From positions 310,001 through 374,000 of the forward strand of contig CASHTG010000004.1 of the NCBI GenBank assembly GCA_949357655.1: DNA of 64,000 bases, read 5' to 3'. This document shows, in pieces, positions 13,715 through 25,463 of the stretch. A program made the translations under genes and the position numbers. The notes under the pieces were generated by a model that saw nothing but the letters and a program-made list of their open reading frames with translations, had not been told where the DNA came from and searched no databases. Every line of letters starts with the position of its first letter. Within the stretch, counting starts at the first letter, position 1. This stretch comes from Parascedosporium putredinis (Eukaryota > Ascomycota > Sordariomycetes > Microascales > Microascaceae).

Positions 13715-14667
13715 ATGCTATGCTATGCGTGTTCGTGCGTGTGTAAGAGAGTGTGTGTGCGCGCGTTTCTATTACCTGTGTTCTATCTTGGCTTGCTGAT
13801 TACGTTGTTCTCCTGACGTCGTCAGAATCTTAGTAAACAGTCATCCAAAAATACCAGCAAACCAGAGCCCAAGAGACCCAGGCCAGGAGATTGGATTTGG
13901 GGCGTAATTTACAGAGTACCTTTTGCTGCCCTTCCCCGCCGCCAACTTGGCCTCGCCTGGATGGGGCAGCATTTCTCTTCTAGGTACCTCTTGCGTACCG
14001 TGATACTTAGGAGCGCGGTAGGGCTGATCCTTCCATCCTCCCGTTTGTTTGCGAGTTGCTGGAAGCCAGTCGAGGCTCTCAAACGGCGGCAGCTTGGCCC
14101 AACCCCAGCTCAGGTACCTGCATCGGTACCTCCTAAAAGAGAAGAGCCAGTCACCGGCAATAATGCGATTACGGGACTAGCGCGTGCTACCTTTCCGTGC
14201 AGTGCACAGCCGCCATATCTCAGTGGGTATTACCATCCACAGTGTCACCAACGAAGATGTTCCAGTCTTCCAGTCTTCCAGCCGCCGGAGCCCACTCAAG
14301 CGTCGGCCGTCCAGAGAGCACTTTTTCCCCCTTCCCGTTTCTGATCCACCTGCCCTCTCCCCGCTCTCCGCTGATACACGATGCGTGAGTTGAGCGAGTA
14401 TCATCAATTTGGTGTCCAAAATCAAACGGGGAAGGGGTAGGGTGTACAAGTACACGCAGTTTGTGTTGACGCTGGAGATTAAACCAGACCAGGGTGGGGG
14501 TGAGTGGCTTGGTTTCTGAGGAACTTTTAATCCTCGGTTAGGTTTGGGGTGGGCGGGAGAAGCAGCGAAGAAGCATTTTCCTTAGCCTTCTTTGTTCGTG
14601 TCGGGGCTGGGGAGAAAGATCCATGGATGTTTCTTGCTCATCTCGGCAAAGTGGTGGGAAGAAGGGC

Positions 14668-14717
14668 AAAAAAATAAAAGTAAAAATAAAAATAAAAATA
14701 AAAAAGAAGAAGAAAAA
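14668..14717. repeat. A-rich AAAAAT-type array
   Basis: Several AAAAAT/AAAAGT units are followed by an AAG-rich end on the given strand. It is low complexity, and the open frames across it are lysine-rich artefacts. Confidence 0.85.
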
Positions 14718-14920
14718 ACTAACCAAAGTTGCTACTTGTATTTCATCGGTCGGAGACAAGGTCGTCCCCAGCGAAGAAGACGAGTGCCTTGTGGCTCGCG
14801 TTTCTGCCATCATGGGTACTAGTAGGACGGAAGAAGCGGGTAAAGAGGAGCCACGCCAAGGAGCACGTTGCGAAAGCTCAACGCGGGCCCGGACTGGGGC
14901 CCCTAGCGTCGAGGAAGGTT

Positions 14921-14950
14921 AGTCGCAGTCGCAGTCGCAGTAGCAGTAGC
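14921..14950. repeat. AGTCGC/AGTAGC hexamer tandem repeat
   Basis: Five hexamer units in a row appear, the first three AGTCGC and the last two close to AGTAGC. There is no coding context. Confidence 0.85.
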
Positions 14951-17280
14951 GATGGGCAGTGCCCCTTGGCGATAATACCGAAATCGTGCTTCGCGTCAAG
15001 TTCAACAGCGGAATGGAATGAGCAAAACTAAAATTGCGCCTCATCCGAGAGCGCTAAGAACTGGACCCTCGATCCTGCCCGGTGCACGGCATCCAAGGAA
15101 AGGAAGTACTCCAGAAGAAGAAAAGAAAGAAACCAGTCCCGTTCATCGGGAGACAGGGGTTAGCCCAGTGGACGGGGATGGCATGCGATGCCCATAGGAA
15201 CCTCAATTTCCCTTTGGTTCTATCATGAGTCTTGACTCGTGCTTGTCTTTGCGCTAGGATCTCGAAGATGATACCCAGTTTCACCAAGGCGATTGCCAGA
15301 AAAGAGTTCCAGGCCCGTCCCATGTTATTGGCCGTGCGTCTTGGCTTTGCTCCTCGAGGTTGCGATAGGCTGCGCCAAACGTCACTCGGGCCCGGTGTGG
15401 TGGAAGGGCGAGCCGGTCTCCTGGAGGAGGGGAAGGGGAGAAGGGCCCCCGGTCCCCGCCCCCAGGGATATCTCGCCGAGATCCAGTTTTTCACTCTGAG
15501 CAAACTCCCCTTCCATCCTTGATCTCTAGTTCGTCAGTCCGCAAGATTGTTCATTCCAAGTTGTCGCAGCGCCAGGTCTGCAAATGATGTGTCACTTCTA
15601 GCGTTTCCCTCTGCCCCTCCCCCGTCAAGGTCGTACCCGGCCTTTGTCGATCAGACGAGAATCACTGCCAGACGACGGCCAGATCAATCTTCTGTAAAGC
15701 CGGGGGCGGCCCTCTTGTTTGGACCCAGATTGACGGGCGGAGCTGTTTATTGTTGTGCTTGCCTCATTTCGTGGCCGGCAGATTCGGTTCACTATCAGCT
15801 CAAACGAACCTCTAATATCGACAACTCCTCTGCTCCCTGTTGCCGGGCATGGTACATAGTACTTGTGCATTGCATGAAGACAAATCCCGCGGCCCGTCCG
15901 CCGAGTTCAGAGAGATATCAACGAGAGAAGAGTCAAGACCACCAACATTTTAATGCAATGTATGGCCGTGTCCTCTTATCAAGGTGCTGACTCGCGGAGG
16001 TGCCAGACATGGGGTGAGAGACGGGGAAAGACAAGGATCAGAGAGGCTGGCAGCTTAATAAACAACAAGTCTTTGACATGGGAGGCGGGGAAGAATGGGG
16101 CGAAGGGGCAAAGGGGCCCATGGTTATCTCGGCTTGAAAGTGTGGCGATGAGCGACGTGCAGTCCACTGTGTGCTCCTCTATCAAGAAAGCAATACGACT
16201 CTTTGACGCAAAGTGAAGCCCGCGCGTGACGACCCTCGAGGTTCCATGTGAGTTCCGTTCCGGTTCATCCCCTCCCCATCGTCATCTATAGGGATACTAT
16301 AGGTATGCCGAACATAATATTCTCTAGGCGGATTTGCGCCGGATGGTGGAAATCAAGCGTGGAGCACACTCGGTAGTGGAACGATCCCATCGCCCCCTGC
16401 CGCATCACTATCAAAATCTCACCTCGCCAATCAACCCTGGATCCAAGAGAAGAAGGTCGGGAAAGAGGGGGCACAGGGAAGAGGAGAAAGGGAAGACGCC
16501 TATAGGAAGAAGAGGGGAAAAGAAGGAAAAAGAAAAGGAAAGAGAAAAAGGGGACAAAAGGGAAGGGACCAGCTTCAGTGGGCCAGTGAATTCCGTTCGA
16601 GGATGCGCGCCATGCGGGCCTGATGCGATGCAATTGTATTGATTCATTTCAAATCCTCGCAGTTCGAGTGTTGTCTAATGATCCTGACTTGCTTACGTGA
16701 AATGGCCCATGTCCTACCTAAAGATAACTCGGTCGCTGATTGGACAATGGAGGGAGGCAGGAGGGGTGTTTGGGTGTGTGACATGGAAGACCCAGGGCGG
16801 AGGTTGCGGGAATCGTTGGGAAAGCGCGGTTCCACGCCCACCTTTCCCATTTCCTCCAGTCCTCCACCCCCAGTGCTCTCCCCTCCCATCGTCCCATTGC
16901 CCTTTCAGTCTTCTCGGTTGAGCGGTACATGCTGCGCTCGGCTGGGTTCTGCCTGGATGTGGCAATGGGGGACAGGGAAAGAGTAAGGTGACGGAACGTG
17001 AAGGAAGCCACAGCACCGGACAGCCGCCAGGGTGGGGTGCGTGTGATGGCCAAGCGAGGACAAGCCCCCGGCAGCACTTGGACCGCGCTTTCCCCTACAT
17101 TCCTTGTAGAACTCGACGAAAATCTGCCTTCCCAAACTTGGACCTGAAGTGTTACCGCACTGCCGCCCTCGCACCTTCCTCCGACTGAACAATCCAACCC
17201 CAACCTTCCAGAACTTTTAGGGCACCTGGCCAGGCCGGTCCGAAAACCTTCGCCTCAAGCCCCCAACGCGGGGCCAAAAC

Positions 17281-17334
17281 CAACCCAAAAGAAGAAAAAA
17301 AGAAAAAGAAAGAAAAAGAAAAAGAAAAAAATCG
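17281..17334. repeat. Polypurine (A/G) tract
   Basis: About fifty bases of A-rich purine sequence with AAAAAG-type units. It is low complexity and lies in the gene-free stretch. Confidence 0.8.
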
Positions 17335-17849
17335 GAAGTGAGAGAAGAAGGAAGGCGGTACTAAGGAAGGACTTCGTTACCATTGATCTTGCTGCGGCTC
17401 TCGCTTTCATCCCACGGGCACAATTCTTTGAGGAAAGGAAAAACCAAAGACAAAGGTCGCCGTCCAAGTACCCAGCCGTGGTGCTGATCCCTCAATCCCA
17501 TTGATCCTAGCATCAATGGATCCTCGAGTTTAAGCCCCCTTCCCTCGTTTGGGTTACGTTTTCCCACAATTATACCCTGTGTGCTCAGTCCTGCTTTTTT
17601 CTGGTTGCCTTTCAACATTCTTCTTCATCAATCCTGGTGGATCCCAAGCGCTGCCGCCGGCAATCAGCACGCTACCCTGTTGATCTGTCAGTTGAAGCCA
17701 CCCACCAAACTGGTGTGTCCTGTTTGCATCCACAATTGATCTGTGTCTGGGCTGCCTATGCATTTGATGGATCAATCCTGTCGCCTGTATCAATCAATCC
17801 CATGACGGCGCGCAATAGAGCGGGATTGGGTAGTCGACCCCCGTACATA

Positions 17850-17885
<36 letters not shown>

Positions 17886-17888
17886 CGT
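17850..17888. repeat. (GCAC)n tetranucleotide microsatellite
   Basis: Nine or more consecutive GCAC/CGCA units. Translations across it give artefactual Thr-His-Ala-Arg repeats, so it is not treated as coding. Confidence 0.9.
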
Positions 17889-18855
17889 ACACCCCTTCTT
17901 CACGCCAGATTTTAAGACACGACTGTCGTCTCACCCGATCGGCGGCCATACGCACAAATCCCGTCCCGCCGCGTCTTGCTTTTCTCTTTTTCTTGTTCTC
18001 ATCGCGGGGGTTCTATGCCTTGATAGGAGCGGAGAAGAGCGTTTCTTTTTCTTCAGTCCTTGTTTCTATCTTGGTGTCTTTTTCCCCCACCCTTTTCGTT
18101 CCGCCTTGCTACCATGTGTCATGTTCTGATATCGGCACGACTTCAATCTTGTTCCCCTTACATCTGTCAAGAGGAGCTGTCCTGATCTTGGCACATTCTG
18201 ATGCTCATTTCAGAATGAAATGGGAGGGAAAGACCAAAGGGTGTATGTGGTTGGTCCATTTTAGTGCATAAATCGAATGAAGGATCCCACACCACCCGAG
18301 CTCCATGGGATGGCACATCAGCCCTACACGCCCCCAAATCCTTTCCCTTGAACTTCTCTCTTTTCTTGCTTTCCCCTCAATCTCCAACAAGTTCTTTTGT
18401 GTTGCGCTGTTTGTTTAGTGTACTCGCTCCTTAGCTCCGCCCTACACAGGGTGCTTTAGGCTAGGCCAGGACCTTTCCCTCCGCTGCTAGCCCCCAAGAG
18501 CAATGGTTATTTGGATAGCTGCCCTGCCTACTCCATCTTAGGCATCGTGGCTATCCCATTGCAGTGGAGCACGCTCCTATTAATACCCGCATCTAACACC
18601 GATGGAAGGTTGTTGCAACAAGGGTCTTTGGGCGGTATCAGTCTCGTTGGCGGGGAGTGGGAGAAAGAGAACGTTTCCCCCATGTTTTGGGCTCTTCCCT
18701 TCCGCGTTTGTTTCATCGTCTTGGAAAGCCCTTCGAGGGCTTGATTCCGTTTTTCTTTTCCTGACTGGTTATAGGTTGAAGAACGAAGAGTCCAACATGT
18801 CGGCCGGTTGTTGGAGGAAGGGGGTGTAGGGGGTGTTGCAAAGTGCGTGTGGCGT

Positions 18856-18890
18856 GTGGTGGGCGTGGTGGGCGTGGTGGGCGTGGTGGG
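18856..18890. repeat. GTGGTGGGC nonamer tandem array
   Basis: About four copies of a 9-base G-rich unit lie some 640 bases before the Zn2Cys6 gene start. The runs of three G suggest possible G-quadruplex potential on this strand. Confidence 0.85.
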
Positions 18891-19528
18891 TGGTCTGCGG
18901 AGTTTGCGTTGTCAACGGAAGGTCTGCATTTCACGTTTGGCCACCCCTCCCTGTCTGCATCTATCCCCGATTTTGCTCCTCGTCCCACTCCCCCGTCCCT
19001 ACTCCTCTCCTACCCTGTTCGCGCGGAGAAGTGGTTCAGATACTTGGGCTCTTGCTCGGACGGGAAAGACGAGGTCCACGCGGAACACATCTTTACTTTG
19101 TTCCGCCGATACTTCAATGCACTCTATATCATGGTCCCGTGCTTCTCCGTCATCACACATGTTGCCTCAGATTCTCTACTTCTTCCCTTGTCGACCACCA
19201 CCACTTCCACTTCCACCACGACGGCTCCGCCCTCACCGGCCATCCTTATTAGAGTCTTCCTCGTCCCTCCAACACTTCCCGTCCGTGGTGGCTTCCTTCT
19301 GGATCCATCTCTGCCCTGCTTTCCCATCACCGCCTCTCTCCATATATACACACGCAACGCCCGTTGATACACACCCCTTGCCTTCCCCAGTCGTCATGAC
19401 TAGCGGCCTGTGAACGGATTCCTTCGGCTCCCTGCTTGGCTCTTGACCGCGTGCCTCATACCCCCGCCCTTCCTCCACTTCTGACATCCAACTCATAGCA
19501 GCATATATTCGCCCTCTCCGCCCTAGAC

Positions 19529-21677
19529 ATGTCATTCTCTCCTTCTTTCAGCGCTCGCAACACCCACTCATCCTCCCAGCGGACTACCCCGTCACGAGAC
19601 TCCACCATGCAGTCCCAGGCCTCGTCGCCGGGCTCGTCCACCGGTGCTCCACCTGCTCGGGCCAATCGTGCATGTGAAAATGTACCCGCGCTAAGAAGAA
19701 GTGCGACAAGGGCCTCCCTTCGTGCTCGCGGTGCACCAGGTAAGCCTCACCACCTCTCCTAGTGCACAAGTAGAGAAAAGGAAAATGTCTCGGGTAGTCG
19801 CGAGCGGCGTCTAAATGGGGGTGATTGGTCGATCCTTGTCTTTCTGGAGGGAGGCCTCTCTCCCTTCGTGAAACGCGCTGCCGCTTAGAGACGACTCTGA
19901 GAGGCTGGAACTCTTTTCTTCTTCTTCACCTTCTTCCTGTGGGTGTACAGTCACTAACTCTTGGTTCCCTCCATCCATTTGGAGGGGTGGCCCATGCTCT
20001 ACAGACTGGTTACGAGATGCGTTTATGACTACACTCTCATACCCCCTACGTTGAGTATCGCTGGCGATCAGGCTCCAGACGCATCGTATGCCAACGGGTC
20101 CAGCACCGATCTGTCCCGCTTCAACCTTCTCGACCCTACTAGCCGAGTGACGGCGGAGCAGATTCATGTCCTCTTGGCCGCCCACGGGGTCGGCTGGCGG
20201 GATATCGTGACGGACTACTTCCAGACCACACACAAGTGGCTTGCCCTGGTCCAGACTGAGTGCTTCGACAGCAAGCTCGATGCACACTCCGCCGCCATTT
20301 TCCAGGACGCCCCGGTCGTTCCCGCACCAGACGCCGCCGACTCTCCCTCTGGATTGGCTCTGAGCGATAGCGGCGTCGACAAGGCCGATGCGGCGGAGCT
20401 GGCCACCGTCTTTGCCTGCATGTACCTTTGCACGCAGTGGGCGGAAACCACGACTAACGTCTCCGGCGCCTCCACATCCATGCTAACAAAAGATTTATAT
20501 GTTGCCGTCAAGAGGGCTTTTGCACTCCTCAAGGCGACAGCGTCACCTAGCGTCGAGCTCATTCAGTGCGGCTTGTTGCTGTCCATCTACGAGCACGGCC
20601 ACGGTGATACGAGGAGGGGATACGCCACCCTCTCTGAGGCTGTGGCCATGTCTCGCATGCTAGGTATCGGCCCCGGCGAGTACGAACAGATTGCCGACGA
20701 GCTGCCCATCAGCCCCCGAGGAGCAGCTGAGAGTCCTGTACTGGGCTATGTTTGTCTGGGATAAGTGCGTTGTTCCCTTCTCTTCCCTCCTTCTTCCCGT
20801 GCTCTCGCCGTTTTAGGTGCAGCCTCACTAACCTAGGCTCTATTTTGGGGAGAATATAGACTCTCTCACTTTGACCGCGCCACGATGGATCTCCCGATCC
20901 TTCTACCAACGCCATCCTCGTCAGCCCTACTGCCGCTCGACAACTACCTCTCGGGCAACATTTTAAATCCCGACCAGGTCCACCGAGTGCCCATGCGCGC
21001 ACCCCTCTCAGCGCCCGTGTCCACAACGCCCCTTGGAGACTTTCAGCGTTCCTGTCAAGCCGCGGCCCTTGTCGCGCGCGCTCTCGAGTGGAGGGCCGCC
21101 AGCGAGAGTGAGCGCTCAGACGCCCCCGTATCGGCCGCGTTTGGCGCCTTGGACCTGGAGGCGAGGGAAATGGTTGAAGTCATGTTGATGCAGGAGTGCC
21201 GGGCACCTTGCAGCGATGCCATCTCCATGTGTCTGACGTAAGTCGTCCCTTTACAGGAAACCTGTATTTTCTTTTTCTTTTTCCAAACGTTGACTGACGT
21301 CCATCACCGCCGCATAGACTCCTTATCCTCCTCTCGTCCACCGTCTTGGAATCTTCGAGCCTCTCCCTCACCTCTCCCGACATTACCCTAAAGGCCTTGT
21401 CCACCCTCAACTTTTCCACCCGCCTCATCATTGATGCCTATTCGAGCCTGGCCGTCGGCTCGCCGGTACCTCACCCGACCAGTGCGCCCCAGCCGCTTCA
21501 TGCTCAGTCGCGAGCTTCGGTTTTGAGGTTCCCTCTCCCGTCCGCCGTCCATGCCGTGCACGGAGCGATGCTTGCGGCGGACGCTTTACCCCTGTGGGCG
21601 AGGGCGACGTTGCCATTCTTCGTGGCGTAATGGGGACATTGGGTCGTCGTTGGGGCCTTGCGCGCCGGATGAGATAG
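19529..21677 (+). CDS. Zn(2)Cys(6) fungal transcription factor
   Basis: The gene has four exons, 19529-19739, 20005-20764, 20837-21237 and 21318-21677, with GT..AG introns of 265, 72 and 80 bases. The corrected product is about 578 residues. Near the N-terminus, after a Ser-rich start, a binuclear zinc cluster reads CEKCTRAKKKC then SCSRC and a sixth Cys across the first splice, giving C49-x2-C52-x6-C59-x6-C66-x2-C69-x6-C76. The middle exons carry an alpha-helical region (for example LIQCGLLLSIYEHGHGD) typical of the regulatory domain of such factors. It presumably binds CGG-type DNA sites in the nucleus; target genes are unknown. Five bases appear missing in homopolymers: one A at 19677-19680 inside the zinc cluster, two C at 20713-20717, one G at 20847-20850 and one C at 21589-21592. 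The last residues and stop are uncertain because a further break near 21677 cannot be excluded. Confidence 0.85.
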
Positions 21678-23616
21678 GCTATATATCCTCTCTCGAGACC
21701 CAATCTGGAGCTACACATCTGCAGAGCCTGCCCATTTTCAACCCCGGGCTGGCTCGCACTCACGGATTCGTCTTTACGTTATCCTCTCTCAAGTCCTTGT
21801 TTTCCTTTCACCTTCTCCATGCCGTTGGAGGTATGTGGGTGGTTCTCGCGGTCTCAACACTTTGTGCTTTTCCTTGTCTTCTTATGTCTTCCTTTTCTTT
21901 TTCTCTTTTTCCTTTTTTATTCTTTATTTCCCTTTCTTTTGAGCGAACGCATGCGCCCGAAAATAGACAGCGCGGAGTTCTGGATGGAACAGTAGGAACA
22001 CGGAGGAATCTTGGGTATACGGAGAAGCAAAGCTTCAGAGCGGGCTTCTTTCTTTTTCTTGGCGTTTTCGGGAGTGTTCTTCTTCTTAGGCTGGGTTTAT
22101 TCTTAACCCAAGGGAATCGGCGTTTTCCAAGAAATTCTTACAAAGAATTGATCAATTGATATTTTCCCCCTCTCCATCCATGTCTTGGATCTGACTGCCT
22201 TTTCGAAGTCCCTTTTTGCATGAGAATGCCCCAACAAGTAGCATATCAAATCGGAGAGCGGGAACTCTGGGAGGTGTGCTGGATTTCCCAGGTTTTTTTC
22301 CTCTGCTGACCGGTTTGGGATGTAATGTACATGCAAGGAAGATCAATCGGGACGATTGCAGACCAGGGCTTACGTGGGGGACATAGATCCTCCCCTTTAC
22401 GATCCAGAAACGGAGAAAACGGAGCCGGATCGCGGCAGAGGGGACCCAAATTCTCTTTCCCGAATGCGCGAGGAGGGACCGGGAGGCGACTGTCCCCGGG
22501 GGTCGGGGGTCGAAACCGGAGGGAGGTCGGCCGGGGTGTCGCGGAATCGGGGGCCGTCGGAAACCTTGTCCACTGCCTCTTTTGGTAAAACGGAGTCATG
22601 TAGAATGGATGTATTGAGATCCTTTGTATAGAGATTAGCGTTTATCAAGGGAAGAAATGCGCTTCCAACATCTTACTTGGTTTTTTTTTTTTTTTCCCAA
22701 AAACCAGCGTGATCTGTATGCATGCACCTGTGCTCCGTTTAGTTCCACGCAGACCCTTTTGAACCACCGCCCTTCACTTCGCTTTTTCTGTTTCATTAAA
22801 CGTCTTTTCCTGCTCGTTCGGCATCTCTCTGGGGCCATCGCATTCTTAAAATCTACCTCGGCTCACTCCACGGAAGAGCAAGCTTCAGAATAGTGGCCCA
22901 ATCTCCCAACGAACTACCGCCACGGGCCAAAAACACCTCCAGACTTCGCTTTCAACTCTGGCCGCCCGTAAACATAAAAGGCTAAAGGGCATCATGGTCA
23001 TTTAATCTACCTTTGTCTTCTATTTCTTTCCACCTTTCCACCACCCTAGACTGTTGGCAAAACAAGCGCAAGGTCTTCTTCAAACCGGGGTATCCAAAAC
23101 CTCTACCTTCCTAAGCGATAGCGAGGTCAAAAGACGGACCTTGGCCTCTCTCTCATCTCTCCGGACGTCTACTTAGTCCCCGCCAGCCTTGATCATGTAG
23201 GCCCCTTTCCTCCTATATATAGGTATATATACAAATGAACAAAACAGGACAAAGTAAAGAAAACAAAGTAAAAACAGCAAAAGAATGAGGCAAAAGAAAC
23301 CTTATCCGAATCCCAACTTGTTCCATGGCGCCTCGATGTAATGCGCCGGATATGCAGTATAAAAGAGGAAGAAAGAAGACTTATCAAGGCAGCAAAGAAT
23401 TAATGCTGCTGCGTCTGTTGATAGACTATGAGGTCGACTACGGGCCCTAGAAGAGCCTGTCTGGACATTCTGTTAGGCGTCGGGGCATATTAGTTATGGC
23501 GCCCGACTTCCGTTCCGTATATATGTATAATATACACAATATGTGCGTGTGGTGTGTGTTGAAATAGGTTTAGATCTGTGGTGAGGCGAGTGAGGAGCCT
23601 TAGTAAAGGCCAAGTC
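21678..23616. other. Intergenic stretch between Zn2Cys6 and SPX genes (convergent)
   Basis: This region lies between the 3' ends of two convergent genes, so it should contain both 3' UTRs and polyadenylation sites. It holds T-rich sequence around 21870-21930, a GC-rich block at about 22380-22560 with no recognisable protein, a T15 run at 22681-22695, and AT-rich TATATA-type sequence near 23210-23235 and 23515-23535. No gene is supported. Confidence 0.5.
22681..22695. repeat. Poly(T) run
   Basis: Fifteen consecutive T in the convergent intergenic region. Its exact length is unreliable given the homopolymer problems seen elsewhere in this window. Confidence 0.8.
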
Positions 23617-25463
23617 CTAGAGGCCTTCAAAAGCCCTCCATGACGAGGACCAAAAGCATTGAATTGAGGGTAAAAGCGCCATGCCGCTAGTCCAGACGAC
23701 CGCGTGGTGCCAAAGGCTTAGCGAGTCCCGTCGACAAAGGTGCATTCCTAGCGCCGCACAGGCTGCAAACATGCTAGCAATCACGCCAAGCGCGGCCCCA
23801 GCGTCGACCTCGAGTCTGTTGCGATGACGCCCCGTGAAGAGCAGGGTGCCGGCAATGGCCATGATTATGAACGAGGTGGCGAAGCTACCTGTAGTACCCC
23901 AGAACATGACGTTTTCACGATAGCGTCGAAGGGACTGCTCGTTGATGGATGGGAATGTAGCGTGATGAACGAGGTAGCCCTCGGTGGGGTAATTGTTGTC
24001 CTCACGAGATGTGAGGTCGTCATCCCCATCCGACACCGAGGTTGTTCCCTGGGAAGATGTCATCGTGTTATACCCTGCTGGTACCACAGGCGCCGTCACC
24101 GGAGGAAGAAGGAGAGATTGGCGTTCGGGTGACTCAACCACAGCCGCCGCTCCCTCGGTAGGCTGCTTCTTGCCCATGGCCCATGACTTGGCTTTGGTGA
24201 ACGGGGCGGACAACGCAGCTTGAACATAGCTCAAGCCAGGGACATCAGCTCCCCTTTCAGGATCGACGTAAAGGGTGTATGTATCCTCGGTTCCCTCATT
24301 ATCGCTGCCATGATCATATTCATTCCAATATAGCATTTGCGGGGTGGCAGGGGTTTGAACGATTCCTGGGCCGTCCTATTCCCAGTACTGCTCCCCGCAG
24401 AAGCCGGGGGCTCAGGCTCAAGGGTGGATTCTGGGGAGGTAGGTTCACTGGTGATCTGGGGCAGCGAGGTGCGGAGGACCGCCCGGGTTTCGTCATAGCG
24501 GGACCGTAGGTGCGAAAAGTCGCGCCGAGTAAATGATTTGGGGTCCGAAAGTACGTGCTCACGGAAACGTTGGCCCAAGGCAGCAGAACCCGTCCATTTC
24601 TATACGTTGAACGCTGTTAGCCCGCATGCAACAGAAGCAAGGGCGACCAGGAAAAGCTCGTGCGGCTTCCGCATATGAAGGAAATGATGGCTGGCAATTG
24701 GGGGAAGAAAGCGCCACGCGGGGCAAACCATACCTTGTATTTCTTGAGGATCTTGCGGAACGCTTCTGTCTGGGCTGCTACGAAGCGGGTGAGAGCCTGG
24801 GCATCGTCACCGCATTGCAGAATATCTTGCTGGTACTTGATAAGACGACGCTGGCGCTTGAGGGACATGGGGGCGGTCGTGCGGGCGCATTTCGAGGCTA
24901 AGCGGTCTATGGAATCGGCGAGGTAGTCTGGAAAGGGGAAGATGGGTCCAACAGTTAGCCATTGCGGGTTTTCAACGAAGCGATCGGAGAGACGGAGAGA
25001 ATGGGAGAAAGAGAGGGAGAAAGGCGGGGAAAAGAGGAAGCAAGGAGAGCACGGCAAGGAGGGAAAGAGCACAAGAGCCTACCTAGTCTGTAGGAGAGTT
25101 CTGACGCCTTGCTCGCAACAAACAAGTTGACCCGGTCGTGTTGCGCCACCAGCTCATCGAAGAATGTGCTTTCAAAACGCTCCAGCGCCATGTCCTTCTG
25201 GCCGGGAATGACCATGGCGCGGGCCTGGTCCCGGCTTGTATGTGTCTTTATTTCATATTTGAGCGAGTTATAATCGACATTGTCTGTGCATGTGTCTCAC
25301 GAGTTAGTCCAAAAATTCCAACTGTCATCGCACATGTCCGCGACACATGTGGCAGTTCCGCCCCAGCCAGATCCAGGCGGCCACTGTCTCGCGCAGAGGG
25401 CTTCAACGTACGTATACCCCATTCTAGGACGGATTCTTGCTCGAGGCGTTGGCCGAATTTCAT
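23617..25463 (-). CDS. SPX-domain protein with three C-terminal membrane segments
   Basis: There are four exons on the complement: 25463-25412, 25283-25083, 24927-24734 and 24599-23617. The splice sites are clean (GTACGT..CAG, GTAGGC..CAG, GTATGG..TAG), with CTAAC-type branch sequences in the first and third introns. The product is about 476 residues. It starts MKFGQRLEQESVLEW and runs through a complete SPX domain (about residues 1-155). A lysine-rich helix FRKILKKYKKWTG there corresponds to the family's inositol-pyrophosphate-binding surface. A Ser/Pro-rich linker follows. The last ~100 residues hold three hydrophobic segments: SFATSFIIMAIAGTLLF, GVIASMFAACAALGM and AVVWTSGMALLPS. There is no VTC catalytic or phosphate-transporter domain, so a membrane-bound phosphate-status sensor or adaptor is inferred, perhaps on the vacuole. 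One G is missing at 24350-24353 (C on the coding strand), just before residues MLYWNEYD. Confidence 0.88.

Larger units (their letters stand above)
9728..19528. other. Long gene-free stretch (9.8 kb)
   Basis: Apart from the 3' flank of the ORP1-like gene and the promoter of the Zn2Cys6 gene, I see no supported gene. The longest open frame (complement 10688-11386) has no domain or codon bias. The region holds many T/C-rich or A-rich tracts, a TG microsatellite (13661-13714), an AAAAAT-type array (14668-14717), an AGTCGC hexamer run (14921-14950), a purine tract (17281-17334), a GCAC microsatellite (17850-17888) and a GTGGTGGGC nonamer array (18856-18890). AGGTACCT-type palindromes occur at about 13982 and 14112. 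Confidence 0.5.

Noticed and set aside
17821..17915. Thr-His-Ala-Arg repeat peptide
   Set aside because: It is a translation of a (GCAC)n microsatellite in non-coding DNA.
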